Virus record (IMG/VR): IMGVR_UViG_3300040807_002717
Coordinates: 1-28,372 of that record
DNA: 28,372 nucleotides
Strand: one strand, 5' to 3'
From: a virus
This document shows positions 7,775-12,888 of this stretch, one piece after another; the stretch's first letter is position 1; each line of letters begins with the position of its first letter. The notes beneath the pieces were generated by a model. It made no database searches and had not been told where the DNA came from. It saw nothing but the letters and a program-made list of their open reading frames with translations. Made by a program: the position numbers and the translations under genes.

Positions 7775-7936
7775 TTATTCCTCATCCGCAACATCAAACC
7801 CACATGAGTGTAGGAATTTATTAAAAGCCTCAGCAATCTCACCTAATGTTTGTCCATCCGTATTGATTTCAATAACCATTCCATCGGTTTCATCTAAGTT
7901 ATCAAAGTGATGTGCTGTTTTTATAAACTTAATCAT
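7775..7936 (-). CDS. 53-residue acidic protein, unknown function
   Basis: ATG at 7936, two bases after the preceding stop; TAA at 7775, two bases before the Prim-Pol start, whose ribosome binding site lies within its last codons (GCGGATGAGGAATAA). The product is acidic (DETDGMVIEINTDGQTLGEI) and may fold as a small alpha/beta unit. No clear ribosome binding site, so it may depend on coupling to the upstream gene. Function unknown. Confidence 0.6.
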   Translation of the reverse strand: MIKFIKTAHHFDNLDETDGMVIEINTDGQTLGEIAEAFNKFLHSCGFDVADEE

Positions 7937-7938
7937 AT

Positions 7939-8310
7939 TTAAAACCTAAAACTTAATCCTGTAAAACTCATTAATGGTGTAACAGTTGTTGTTATTCCAA
8001 TGTTTTGTGTTATTGGTATATCAAATTCCATACCAACTATAGGCATAACATTTCCAGTAGGTATAACATATCCGTAGTCAAGAAATTTACTACTGTCTTG
8101 AAAATAAGCACCAAATTTAAAATCCATAAATCTATTTATTGGTATGTCATAACCAAACCCATAAATAGGTTCTTTAATAGAATTTTGTCCTACTAAGATA
8201 TTGAACTCATTGACTTTTGCTATAGCATTAAGCCTAAGCGACGTGTTTTCAATTGGAGTAACGTCGGTAAAGTGGTGTACCAACCCTCCTATAATTAATT
8301 CATTTATCAT
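7939..8310 (-). CDS. Small outer-membrane-barrel-like protein
   Basis: 123 residues with no charged core and many alternating hydrophobic/polar strands. It ends in LSFRF, a C-terminal aromatic typical of outer-membrane beta-barrels. The start (MINELIIGGLVHHF) and the order 'short N-term, GFGYDIP, FKFGAYFQDS, MPIVGMEFDI, TTVTPLMSFTGLSF' resemble a family of small phage and proteobacterial barrel-like proteins with SY/NS turn motifs. There is no signal peptide, so it may act inside a membrane-bound or refolded state, or depend on the neighbouring membrane protein. It overlaps the PQ-loop gene by 11 bases. The family assignment is by eye. Confidence 0.5.
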   Translation of the reverse strand: MINELIIGGLVHHFTDVTPIENTSLRLNAIAKVNEFNILVGQNSIKEPIYGFGYDIPINRFMDFKFGAYFQDSSKFLDYGYVIPTGNVMPIVGMEFDIPITQNIGITTTVTPLMSFTGLSFRF

Positions 8311-8557
8311 TGTTTTTGCTCCTATAATTATTATACTTATAAAAAAGTAATATTGATAGACAAATAATATTAAAAATATAATTAAATACTCTAGGTAGGT
8401 AAGGTGAGTCTAACTCAACGATCAGTAGGCATATTTCGCCTATAGTCCATAAGGTTAATAAACCCCATGAGCAGCCCGTGTTTCCCTTCCTAAGGCACTG
8501 TATTACTTCTGGTAACGCACATATTGCAAGACATATGCCGCCTATCCAACCAATCAT
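8300..8557 (-). CDS. PQ-loop/SemiSWEET-like small membrane protein
   Basis: 85 residues with three hydrophobic segments (about 2-18, 30-47, 57-73). The first has GGICLAICALPEVIQCLRKG, matching the PQ-loop pattern (small residues, Pro, then a polar loop) with Glu in place of Gln, followed by GCSWGLLTLW. A single three-helix unit is the SemiSWEET size; such proteins dimerise into sugar or metabolite pores, and related forms occur in phages. ATG overlaps the upstream stop (ATGA) and its own 3' end overlaps the barrel gene, so the three genes are likely co-translated. Substrate unknown. Confidence 0.7.
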   Translation of the reverse strand: MIGWIGGICLAICALPEVIQCLRKGNTGCSWGLLTLWTIGEICLLIVELDSPYLPRVFNYIFNIICLSILLFYKYNNYRSKNNDK

Positions 8558-8742
8558 TTACGATTCCCGTCGTGTATTCTTTCTATCAAAATGCACCTTT
8601 CTGCACCTTTTTTGTTAAAATTGCACCTTTTTGCACCCTTTTGCACCTTTTTTGCACCTTTTTGGGTAATCGACGCTCGCCCTGCCTCATATCCATGTCT
8701 CCCAGACAAAACTATTACCAGTAAAAGAAACATAATATTCAT
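8554..8742 (-). CDS. 62-residue protein with N-terminal hydrophobic helix, coded over a repeat array
   Basis: GAGG lies six bases before the ATG at 8742 and the stop overlaps the PQ-loop start (ATGA), both of which support translation. The N-terminus MNIMFLLLVIVLSG is a membrane anchor or signal peptide; the rest is basic and low in complexity (KGAKKVQKGAKRC). The basic part is read from a ten-base DNA repeat (8593-8663) whose unit is not a multiple of three, so the peptide sequence may be a by-product of selection on the DNA. Function unknown. Confidence 0.5.
   Translation of the reverse strand: MNIMFLLLVIVLSGRHGYEAGRASITQKGAKKVQKGAKRCNFNKKGAERCILIERIHDGNRK
8593..8663. repeat. Six copies of a ten-base A-tract repeat, helically phased
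   Basis: Read on the minus strand the unit is AAAAAGGTGC. The GCACC core on the plus strand begins at 8593, 8603, 8623, 8633, 8643 and 8654, i.e. steps of 10, 20, 10, 10 and 11. One position of the ladder (8613) is degenerate. A/T-tracts repeated with the helical period are expected to bend DNA, as at many origins and regulatory sites. It is followed on the right by an AT-rich stretch with palindromes. Confidence 0.8.
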
Positions 8743-8757
8743 AAGTTACCTCTTTTT

Positions 8758-8850
8758 TTACTTTATTTTAATTTTTTTCTTGACAATTCCTATAATTAAT
8801 ATATAAACTAGTCTTAAGACATTACTAAACATAGAATGTTTATTAGACAT
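8758..8850 (-). CDS. Possible 30-residue membrane peptide
   Basis: ATG at 8850, TAA at 8758. The centre (VLRLVYILIIGIV) could span a membrane, and the end is a Lys/Ile run. It starts eight bases after the preceding gene's stop and ends just before the ribosome binding site of the next gene, which fits the spacing in this block. No clear ribosome binding site, and the same bases carry palindromes and a promoter-like sequence, so it may be non-coding. Confidence 0.28.
   Translation of the reverse strand: MSNKHSMFSNVLRLVYILIIGIVKKKIKIK
8780..8807 (+). promoter_or_regulatory. Sigma70-like promoter candidate on the plus strand
   Basis: TTGACA (8780-8785), 16-base spacer, TATAAA (8802-8807). It would read rightwards, against the minus-strand genes, with no plus-strand gene before 9515, so it would make antisense RNA. 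In such AT-rich DNA it could be chance, although the -35 is perfect and a palindrome covers the predicted start. Confidence 0.35.
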
Positions 8851-8855
8851 GTTTA
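8811..8855. promoter_or_regulatory. Operator-like palindrome cluster
   Basis: GTCTTAAGAC (8811-8820) is a perfect ten-base palindrome. TAAACAT-AGA-ATGTTTA (8826-8842) is an inverted repeat with seven-base arms, and a third ATGTTTA lies at 8849-8855. They fill the gap between two minus-strand genes, next to the phased repeat array. Suggests protein binding sites; no regulator is identified. Confidence 0.4.
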
Positions 8856-8857
8856 TA

Positions 8858-9088
8858 TCACATAAATAATCTCTCCAAATTAGCTAACTCCATTGCATAT
8901 TTCATCTCATCCTCAGTCCCAAATGAGCATTCCAATAAATAATGAAGCGTATTTGTCGCTATTTCATATAACCTTTCCTTATGATCTAAGTTATTTTCAG
9001 CATCTATAACAGGAATCCCTGCTTCAACCATTTCTATAGCTGCTTTGCATTTAGTTAAAACATCCTCAAATCTCATTCTACTTTCCAT
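8858..9088 (-). CDS. Small helical protein, unknown function
   Basis: 76 residues, acidic and helical (RFEDVLTKCKAAIEMVEAGI, later LYEIATNTLHYLLECSFGTEDEM). GAGGAAG six bases before the ATG at 9088 supports this start over Met5. It overlaps the end of MazG by 11 bases. No family recognised; the neighbourhood is nucleotide metabolism. Confidence 0.7.
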   Translation of the reverse strand: MESRMRFEDVLTKCKAAIEMVEAGIPVIDAENNLDHKERLYEIATNTLHYLLECSFGTEDEMKYAMELANLERLFM

Positions 9089-9380
9089 ATCTCTTCCTCA
9101 ACTTATTAGTATTTATTGTCATTAAATCTTCTAAACTATAACCTGTTTCATTTGCTATTGCTGTCACATAAAATAGTACATCACCCAGCTCCGTTGCTAA
9201 TGACAGTTCATCTAAGCTTTTATCCTTATAATATCTACCCTTCTTATAGACCTCAACTACCTCGCCTGCTTCACCTACCAAACCAAGGACCGCATGAGTT
9301 ATGTCTTCCTCAGGGATATTATGCTTAGCATCTCCAAAAAAATACTCTTTTACAAACTTTGCATACTGTTTATTTGTCAT
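9078..9380 (-). CDS. MazG-like nucleotide pyrophosphohydrolase
   Basis: 100 residues. The all-alpha NTP-PPase signature is complete: GLVGEAGEVVEVYKKG (33-48, giving E37xxE40) and ELSLATELGDVLFYV (58-72, giving E64xxD67), the four acidic residues that bind Mg2+. These enzymes hydrolyse (d)NTPs to (d)NMPs; phage versions adjust nucleotide pools or lower ppGpp-type alarmones. The start at 9380 is chosen because AGGAG lies seven bases upstream and the domain begins there; the frame is open to 9449. It overlaps the small zinc-motif gene by 11 bases. Confidence 0.88.
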   Translation of the reverse strand: MTNKQYAKFVKEYFFGDAKHNIPEEDITHAVLGLVGEAGEVVEVYKKGRYYKDKSLDELSLATELGDVLFYVTAIANETGYSLEDLMTINTNKLRKRYGK

Positions 9381-9534
9381 CTTTCTTCTCCTGATTAACG
9401 GGACACCAAGGATGCCCACAATTTTCCTTACAAAACTTACACTTCTCACGTTTATCTAGGAATTCAGTAAACTTAACGATACCGGATTCTCTAAAAGTGT
9501 GGTATAATTCTTGCATGTTAGTCTCTTTTACCAT
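9370..9534 (-). CDS. 54-residue zinc-knuckle-like protein
   Basis: ATG at 9534 follows GGAGGTGA with a seven-base spacer, one of the best ribosome binding sites in the window; a second in-frame ATG at 9516 has only a weak one. The C-terminal half holds CKFCKENCGHPWCPVN: four Cys and one His in CxxC-x3-C-x-H-x2-C spacing, a compact zinc site. Stop TAA lies inside the MazG start region, so the two are coupled. The 5' end overlaps the plus-strand RusA-like gene by 20 bases and contains that gene's promoter. Function unknown. Confidence 0.65.
   Translation of the reverse strand: MVKETNMQELYHTFRESGIVKFTEFLDKREKCKFCKENCGHPWCPVNQEKKDDK
9498..9508 (+). promoter_or_regulatory. Extended -10 promoter for the RusA-like gene
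   Basis: TGTGGTATAAT fits the extended -10 consensus TRTGnTATAAT exactly; no good -35 is seen, as is usual for this class. The -10 hexamer (9503-9508) ends six bases before the ATG at 9515, so the predicted start of transcription is the A of the ATG. Confidence 0.6.
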
Positions 9535-10006
9535 TAAATCACCTCCCTTTAGCCTTAACTCCGCATACTACAGAAACCGGCAGTTGACAAAAGAAGCACG
9601 TAAATGGCGTTCAAATTTTCTGGTTCAACTGATGCAAGATGAGGTCCAAGCAAAGATCCAACAAGTCCGAAAATTATTCCAACCGTCAAAAAACGCAGTG
9701 CGAGTGACCTACGACTTTCTTTATCCACGTGAACTCCTTTTCACCAAGAAAGGTGAGATATCTCGCCGATCAATGGACTTAACAAACATTGAGAAGTTAG
9801 TCCAGGACAACCTATTTGAATCCCGATACAATGGAAGAGAAATAGATGGCGTTGTCATACAAAACTTTGATATAGACGACAAGTTCATCGTTGATCTCCG
9901 GTCTCGGAAGCTTCCTCATGACAAGGACCATCATCTTCTACACGTTTCCGTCGAGCTTCTTCCTTCCGCTGTGCTTCACAACGTAGAAAGTATTGATATA
10001 AACTAA
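9515..10006 (+). CDS. RusA-like Holliday junction resolvase
   Basis: 163 residues. The start MLVSFTIKSPPFSLNSAYYR fits the RusA opening (strand, then P-x-S-x-N-x2-Y). The acidic site is seen in MDLTNIEKLVQDNLF (D88, N91, K94, D98), then D111 and the DIDDKFIVDL strand (119-128). RusA-type dimers cut four-way junctions, here probably clearing recombination or replication intermediates before packaging. It is the only plus-strand gene inside the minus block. A GTG at 9497 is open too, but neither start has a ribosome binding site and the promoter points to the ATG. Its base use is less AT-rich than its neighbours, suggesting separate acquisition. Confidence 0.78.
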   Translation: MLVSFTIKSPPFSLNSAYYRNRQLTKEARKWRSNFLVQLMQDEVQAKIQQVRKLFQPSKNAVRVTYDFLYPRELLFTKKGEISRRSMDLTNIEKLVQDNLFESRYNGREIDGVVIQNFDIDDKFIVDLRSRKLPHDKDHHLLHVSVELLPSAVLHNVESIDIN

Positions 10007-10034
10007 AATTTTCATGCATTAATTTTTCGTACAT
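9885..10034 (-). CDS. 49-residue charged protein antisense to the RusA-like gene
   Basis: ATG at 10034 overlaps the preceding stop as TAATG and has TAGGAG six bases upstream; TGA at 9885. The product is charged and helical (QRKEEARRKRVEDDG). Most of the gene (9885-10006) is complementary to the end of the RusA-like coding sequence. Start signals are good, but the antisense overlap makes it less certain; it may be only the translated 3' end of the minus transcript. Function unknown. Confidence 0.45.
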   Translation of the reverse strand: MYEKLMHENFSLYQYFLRCEAQRKEEARRKRVEDDGPCHEEASETGDQR

Positions 10035-10372
10035 TATCTACTCCTAAATCCATCTAATGCCGGGGCATCTAAGTCCTCAGCTAACTCGGTTATTTGCACC
10101 CGTTGCTCAGGATACGGGTCATTCATTAGAGTATGAAACAATTCCATATCCATTTTATTCTTAATCCAAACTCCTGGTGTATGAGATATTGGTCGATATC
10201 CTGATCTTATAGATTGCTTTGATGATCTAGGAAATCTATCATAACTAGAAGTATATACAACAGCATGGTTACAGTGAACACAGAATCCATCTTTTTCCTC
10301 CACGGGTACTAGAGGTCCATAAATACCTCTTGATTCATTACTTGTTTGACAATTACATCTTGCTATTTTCAT
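10034..10372 (-). CDS. Zinc-ribbon-like protein, paralogue A
   Basis: 112 residues. Starts with ARCNCQTS (first Cys pair, CxC at 6-8) and then FCVHCNH (31-36, CxxC), a likely four-Cys zinc site. This is followed by AVVYTSSYDRFPR and SGYRPISHTPGVWIK. The same order of blocks appears in the protein at 10808-11053, three genes upstream, so the two are paralogues. This copy has about 35 extra C-terminal residues. ATG overlaps the preceding stop (ATGA). Function unknown; a small DNA- or protein-binding zinc protein is possible. Confidence 0.72.
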   Translation of the reverse strand: MKIARCNCQTSNESRGIYGPLVPVEEKDGFCVHCNHAVVYTSSYDRFPRSSKQSIRSGYRPISHTPGVWIKNKMDMELFHTLMNDPYPEQRVQITELAEDLDAPALDGFRSR

Positions 10373-10515
10373 GGTCTCTTTACCCCGTAGTAAGCTAATA
10401 CTTCTTTCAAAGCTCTTTTAGTTTCCATATCATCAACATTTTTATAATGCCATCTCAAATCCTGAATAATTACTTTATTTACTTGATCATAATCTAACTC
10501 TATTTCTATTTTCAT
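10369..10515 (-). CDS. 48-residue conserved-type phage protein
   Basis: GGAGG lies six bases before ATG at 10515, which also overlaps the previous stop (TAATG); stop overlaps the next start (ATGA). The product begins MKIEIELDYDQVNKVIIQDL and continues with an amphipathic helix and a KRALKEVLAYYG end. This short 'beta strand, YDQVxxVxxxxL, helix' pattern is familiar from small proteins in many phages, but no function is known to me. Too short to have been found by length alone; the start signals are strong. Confidence 0.75.
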   Translation of the reverse strand: MKIEIELDYDQVNKVIIQDLRWHYKNVDDMETKRALKEVLAYYGVKRP

Positions 10516-10715
10516 TATAATTCCTCCGTTAAAAACAATTCTACCAAATATCCTACTTCCTTATCGAGCTCTTCCACGATTAAATCTTTCAAGTGTTGTA
10601 ATTCGTTGTCGCACTCCATTAACCTCGTTATTTGATACTCGTTTATACCAATCCTCTGGGCTTGAGTAATGAGCGCAGTATCGTTTAACGCTTCTATAAA
10701 TCTCAGGTGTTTCAT
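10515..10715 (-). CDS. Small acidic helical protein, unknown function
   Basis: 66 residues; AGGAG six bases before the ATG at 10715, stop shared with the next start (TAATG). Helical and acidic (ECDNELQHLKDLIVEELDKE), probably a coiled coil. Its first 155 bases overlap another open frame (10561-10818). This frame has the better ribosome binding site and fits the coupled chain, so it is preferred where only one is real. Confidence 0.7.
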   Translation of the reverse strand: MKHLRFIEALNDTALITQAQRIGINEYQITRLMECDNELQHLKDLIVEELDKEVGYLVELFLTEEL

Positions 10716-10818
10716 AATAATCTCCTATTTGTGGTGGACATATTCCGTCCGGTTTTTGCTCGTTTAGGACTACAAAAAGAGCCCATAAAAAAATTAATAT
10801 TAGTGTATTACGTCTCAT
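10561..10818 (-). CDS. Possible exported or membrane-anchored small protein
   Basis: 85 residues starting with a signal-like helix (MRRNTLILIFLWALFVVL) and a polar part with two Cys (GICPP and RYCAH). ATG overlaps the end of the preceding zinc-ribbon gene by 11 bases; the ribosome binding site (AAGGA) is weak and about eleven bases away. It overlaps the next gene by 155 bases in a different frame. Without it there would be about 90 bases of unexplained gap in an otherwise gapless chain, which is the main reason to keep it. No lipobox, so it is not a Rz1-like spanin. Confidence 0.45.
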   Translation of the reverse strand: MRRNTLILIFLWALFVVLNEQKPDGICPPQIGDYYETPEIYRSVKRYCAHYSSPEDWYKRVSNNEVNGVRQRITTLERFNRGRAR

Positions 10819-11053
10819 TTCTTGCTAAATCCTTTACCTTTTTACCGAGTTTAAACCAGTAATCAGGCTTGCTTAGGAGAGGTCTATATCCGTGAATCCC
10901 TCCTCTATGATTTATCTTATTACGTGGAAACCTTTCATATTGTGAAGTAAATACAGCATAATGTCCGCATTTATCACATAAGTCATTCGTAACAGTAGTT
11001 GGTTTAAAAACTAAATCTCTATTACTAGAACATGTACAATATGCTATACTCAT
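10808..11053 (-). CDS. Zinc-ribbon-like protein, paralogue B
   Basis: 81 residues. Cys pairs at AYCTCSS (6-8) and LCDKCGH (26-31), then AVFTSQYERFPR and GYRPLLSKPDYWFK, matching the protein at 10034-10372 block for block (CxC, CxxC-x-H, YxRFPR, GYRP, W-(I/F)-K). Likely a duplication followed by divergence. ATG overlaps the preceding stop (ATGA). Function unknown. Confidence 0.72.
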   Translation of the reverse strand: MSIAYCTCSSNRDLVFKPTTVTNDLCDKCGHYAVFTSQYERFPRNKINHRGGIHGYRPLLSKPDYWFKLGKKVKDLARNET

Positions 11054-11232
11054 AATCTAGTCCTATACTCAGCTATTTCCCAATCAACATCTCTATTATA
11101 ACTATTCAATTTATTAAACGCCCTTAAATTATTATCATATAGAATATCAAGCATGTACTCCGCATCAAAGTCATTTAATTGATCTGCTCTATCACTAATA
11201 AAATCTAATATTAGTTGTCCTTTTTTACTCAT
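11050..11232 (-). CDS. Small acidic protein, unknown function
   Basis: 60 residues, acidic and helical (ISDRADQLNDFDAEYMLDIL). It lies two bases after the preceding gene and overlaps the next (ATGA). Upstream sequence has only a weak purine-rich site (GGAGAG about nine bases from ATG). No family recognised. Confidence 0.65.
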   Translation of the reverse strand: MSKKGQLILDFISDRADQLNDFDAEYMLDILYDNNLRAFNKLNSYNRDVDWEIAEYRTRL

Positions 11233-11233
11233 T

Positions 11234-11398
11234 TTAATACTCTCCTACTAAGTCTAATAAATCATTTACACGCATCATATCTTTTACTTCATCCTCTGAC
11301 ATGTACTTTAAACACATGTGGGCTATAAATGTTGCTGATAATACTTCTTCATCCATTCTATCCCATAAAAAATTAGTATATTTTCTCACATCGGTCAT
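11234..11398 (-). CDS. 54-residue conserved-type phage protein
   Basis: AGGAGG four bases before the ATG at 11398 decides the start; the frame is open twelve codons further. The product is helical with LSATFIAHMCLKYMSEDEV and a following DMMRVNDLL. A CLKYMSEDEVxxMMRxND pattern recurs in small proteins of unknown function from many phages. It heads the run of coupled genes down to 9885. Confidence 0.75.
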   Translation of the reverse strand: MTDVRKYTNFLWDRMDEEVLSATFIAHMCLKYMSEDEVKDMMRVNDLLDLVGEY

Positions 11399-11480
11399 GT
11401 TGCCTCCTAAGCTACCGTTTGGTTTATGTAACAATCCAAACCCACATATTTTTATTGGGCGTATTTTGTTACATTAGTTA

Positions 11481-11660
11481 TTAAGCCACTTTATTCTTCT
11501 CTAAACATTCTTTATAAAAAGCGTATCCTCGCATTGCCTTAAATTCAGTATCCATTCTTATAAAGTCGATATCTTCCTTAAATCGAGCTGTTAACTCTAC
11601 CTTTTGCAAGTCCTTTGCCATGTCATCCAACCTAGTTATAAATGTTTTTGTTTCGTCCAT
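11481..11660 (-). CDS. 59-residue charged helical protein
   Basis: GGGGGAG lies about four bases before the ATG at 11660; stop TAA at 11481. The product is a charged helix (ITRLDDMAKDLQKVELTARF) followed by YAFYKECLEKNK. No family recognised. An 82-base gap follows before the next gene, holding a weak hairpin (CCCA/TGGG, near 11452). Confidence 0.65.
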   Translation of the reverse strand: MDETKTFITRLDDMAKDLQKVELTARFKEDIDFIRMDTEFKAMRGYAFYKECLEKNKVA

Positions 11661-11685
11661 TGTCTCCCCCTTTGACAGTGTTTAA

Positions 11686-12201
11686 TTAAGCAGCGAACCA
11701 ATATGGTACCTTACCTAGTTTATCCCACTTTGCAAACCGAGATTTCTCACCATTGTAAAAATTTCTATATGCCTCAACATGGTTATAACATTTGTATTTA
11801 TCTGGCATGCATAAAGGTGGCGGAGTCATTTCACCCATTGCATCATCCTTTGATATATTATATGGTGATGGGATTAACAAAAAAGATAATTTTACATCGG
11901 TTAAATGCTTTTTACCGTATCTTATAGTGTATTGGTTACATAAAGCAGTAAATAAACTATAGGTCCATATATAATTTTTCCAATTACTTCTCACCCATAC
12001 AGTTGATGGATGATTTACATGCGTCTTCTTATAGAGTTTATCTATGTAAGGTACAGTTGCCTTCTCATTTACATCTTGATCTAAAACTCTATGAGCTGTA
12101 CTCAACATCTGGGCGTATTCAATGATCATTTTAGACACGTGTTTGTCGCAATGCATCTCTGCACACACACTTGGGTCTTTATCTAGGAAAAATATATTCA
12201 T
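11686..12201 (-). CDS. Conserved phage protein of unknown function (HCDKHV family)
   Basis: 171 residues. Starts MNIFFLDKDPSVCAEMHCDK, then HVSKMIIEYAQMLSTAHRVL, a NHPSTVWVRSNWKNYIW block, CNQYTIRYGKKH, and a CMPDKYKCYNHVEAYRNFY end with FAKW. This set of conserved His, Cys, Asp, Lys and aromatic residues is a recognisable, widespread phage family with no function I can name; the invariant polar residues (HCDKH, RYGK, AYR) look catalytic or ligand-binding. AGGAGG with a six-base spacer precedes ATG and is encoded by the end of the upstream micropeptide, with a TAATG overlap. Confidence 0.85.
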   Translation of the reverse strand: MNIFFLDKDPSVCAEMHCDKHVSKMIIEYAQMLSTAHRVLDQDVNEKATVPYIDKLYKKTHVNHPSTVWVRSNWKNYIWTYSLFTALCNQYTIRYGKKHLTDVKLSFLLIPSPYNISKDDAMGEMTPPPLCMPDKYKCYNHVEAYRNFYNGEKSRFAKWDKLGKVPYWFAA

Positions 12202-12296
12202 TAGTAACCTCCTGGTAGTTTACTAAATACGTAAATTAGTACATTGATAATAATCCCTATCCAAAATGAAACAAAAAATAAAAACAATCTATTCAT
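12201..12296 (-). CDS. 31-residue single-pass membrane peptide
   Basis: AGGGAG five bases before ATG at 12296 and coupling on both sides (ATGA upstream, TAATG downstream). Most of the peptide is hydrophobic (LFLFFVSFWIGIIINVLIYV) and spans the membrane once. Its last codons (Gly-Gly) carry the AGGAGG of the following gene. Function unknown. Confidence 0.6.
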   Translation of the reverse strand: MNRLFLFFVSFWIGIIINVLIYVFSKLPGGY

Positions 12297-12469
12297 TTTA
12301 ACTCCCTTGCAATCTCTAATGGGTTAACGGTAAATTCTTTAATTAAATCAAGCTTTAATATTTCACTTTTAAATACGTATGCAATAAACAGTAACATTAA
12401 AAATGCTACGAAATTTACAATTATATATTTAATAGATTTAATAATTAAAAAAGCTATTATTTTGTCCAT
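12293..12469 (-). CDS. 58-residue membrane protein
   Basis: ATG at 12469 overlaps the preceding stop as TAATG; TGA at 12293 overlaps the next ATG. Two hydrophobic stretches (about 3-9 and 15-32) with basic residues between them, then a polar tail (LKLDLIKEFTVNPLEI). It follows the first gene of the minus block without its own clear ribosome binding site, so translation is likely coupled. Function unknown. Confidence 0.6.
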   Translation of the reverse strand: MDKIIAFLIIKSIKYIIVNFVAFLMLLFIAYVFKSEILKLDLIKEFTVNPLEIARELK

Positions 12470-12864
12470 TATCTTATCCCGTAATACTTGTTGATTGAAG
12501 GTACATAACTATAGGAGTCTAGTTTTATAGCGTCTGTTACAGGCAATTCTGTGAGTCTGCCAAGGTATTCTATAGCATCATTATAATGTAAACGTGAATG
12601 ACCATCACTATATTGGACCAAAATGGACTCTTGCTTAAAAATGGTAAAAGCAAGGTCCTCTAAATAAAGTAAATCTGATTCATCACGTAAACGAACTAAA
12701 AATGATTGCTCAACAGAACCTTTATAAACACCATTGACAGGCACTGGATTAAAACCACGCTCATTTAAATGGGCAAACAGAGCTTCTGTACGTTGTTTAT
12801 TTCGTGCCTTAGGTTGTGAGTCAAGCTCTGCGGATATAATCGCTATTTCTGTACTAAATTTCAT
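12469..12864 (-). CDS. DUF3293-like protein
   Basis: 131 residues. The order ISA (start), NKQRTEALFAHLNERGF, PVPVNGVYKGSVEQSFLV, LEDLAFTIFKQESILVQY and a SRLHY end resembles DUF3293, a small alpha/beta family whose members keep the N-x2-R, GxxxG/E-x-SFLV and Q-(E/N)-S/A motifs. No activity is known to me. It is the first gene of the minus-strand block: AGGAG lies five bases before the ATG and an extended -10-like sequence about 25 bases upstream. Confidence 0.6.
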   Translation of the reverse strand: MKFSTEIAIISAELDSQPKARNKQRTEALFAHLNERGFNPVPVNGVYKGSVEQSFLVRLRDESDLLYLEDLAFTIFKQESILVQYSDGHSRLHYNDAIEYLGRLTELPVTDAIKLDSYSYVPSINKYYGIR

Positions 12865-12888
12865 AGTGTCTCCTAGTTGTTTTAAAAA

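Noticed and set aside
8593-8663. CRISPR-like or protein-level repeat
   Set aside because: Units are ten bases with no spacers, and the period does not keep the reading frame.
9497-9514. GTG start six codons upstream for the RusA-like gene
   Set aside because: No ribosome binding site; the -10 box lies inside this stretch, so the mRNA would start after it.
10515-10818. Embedded Rz/Rz1-type spanin pair
   Set aside because: The overlap geometry recalls spanins, but neither product has a lipobox, and the inner one is a soluble acidic helix.
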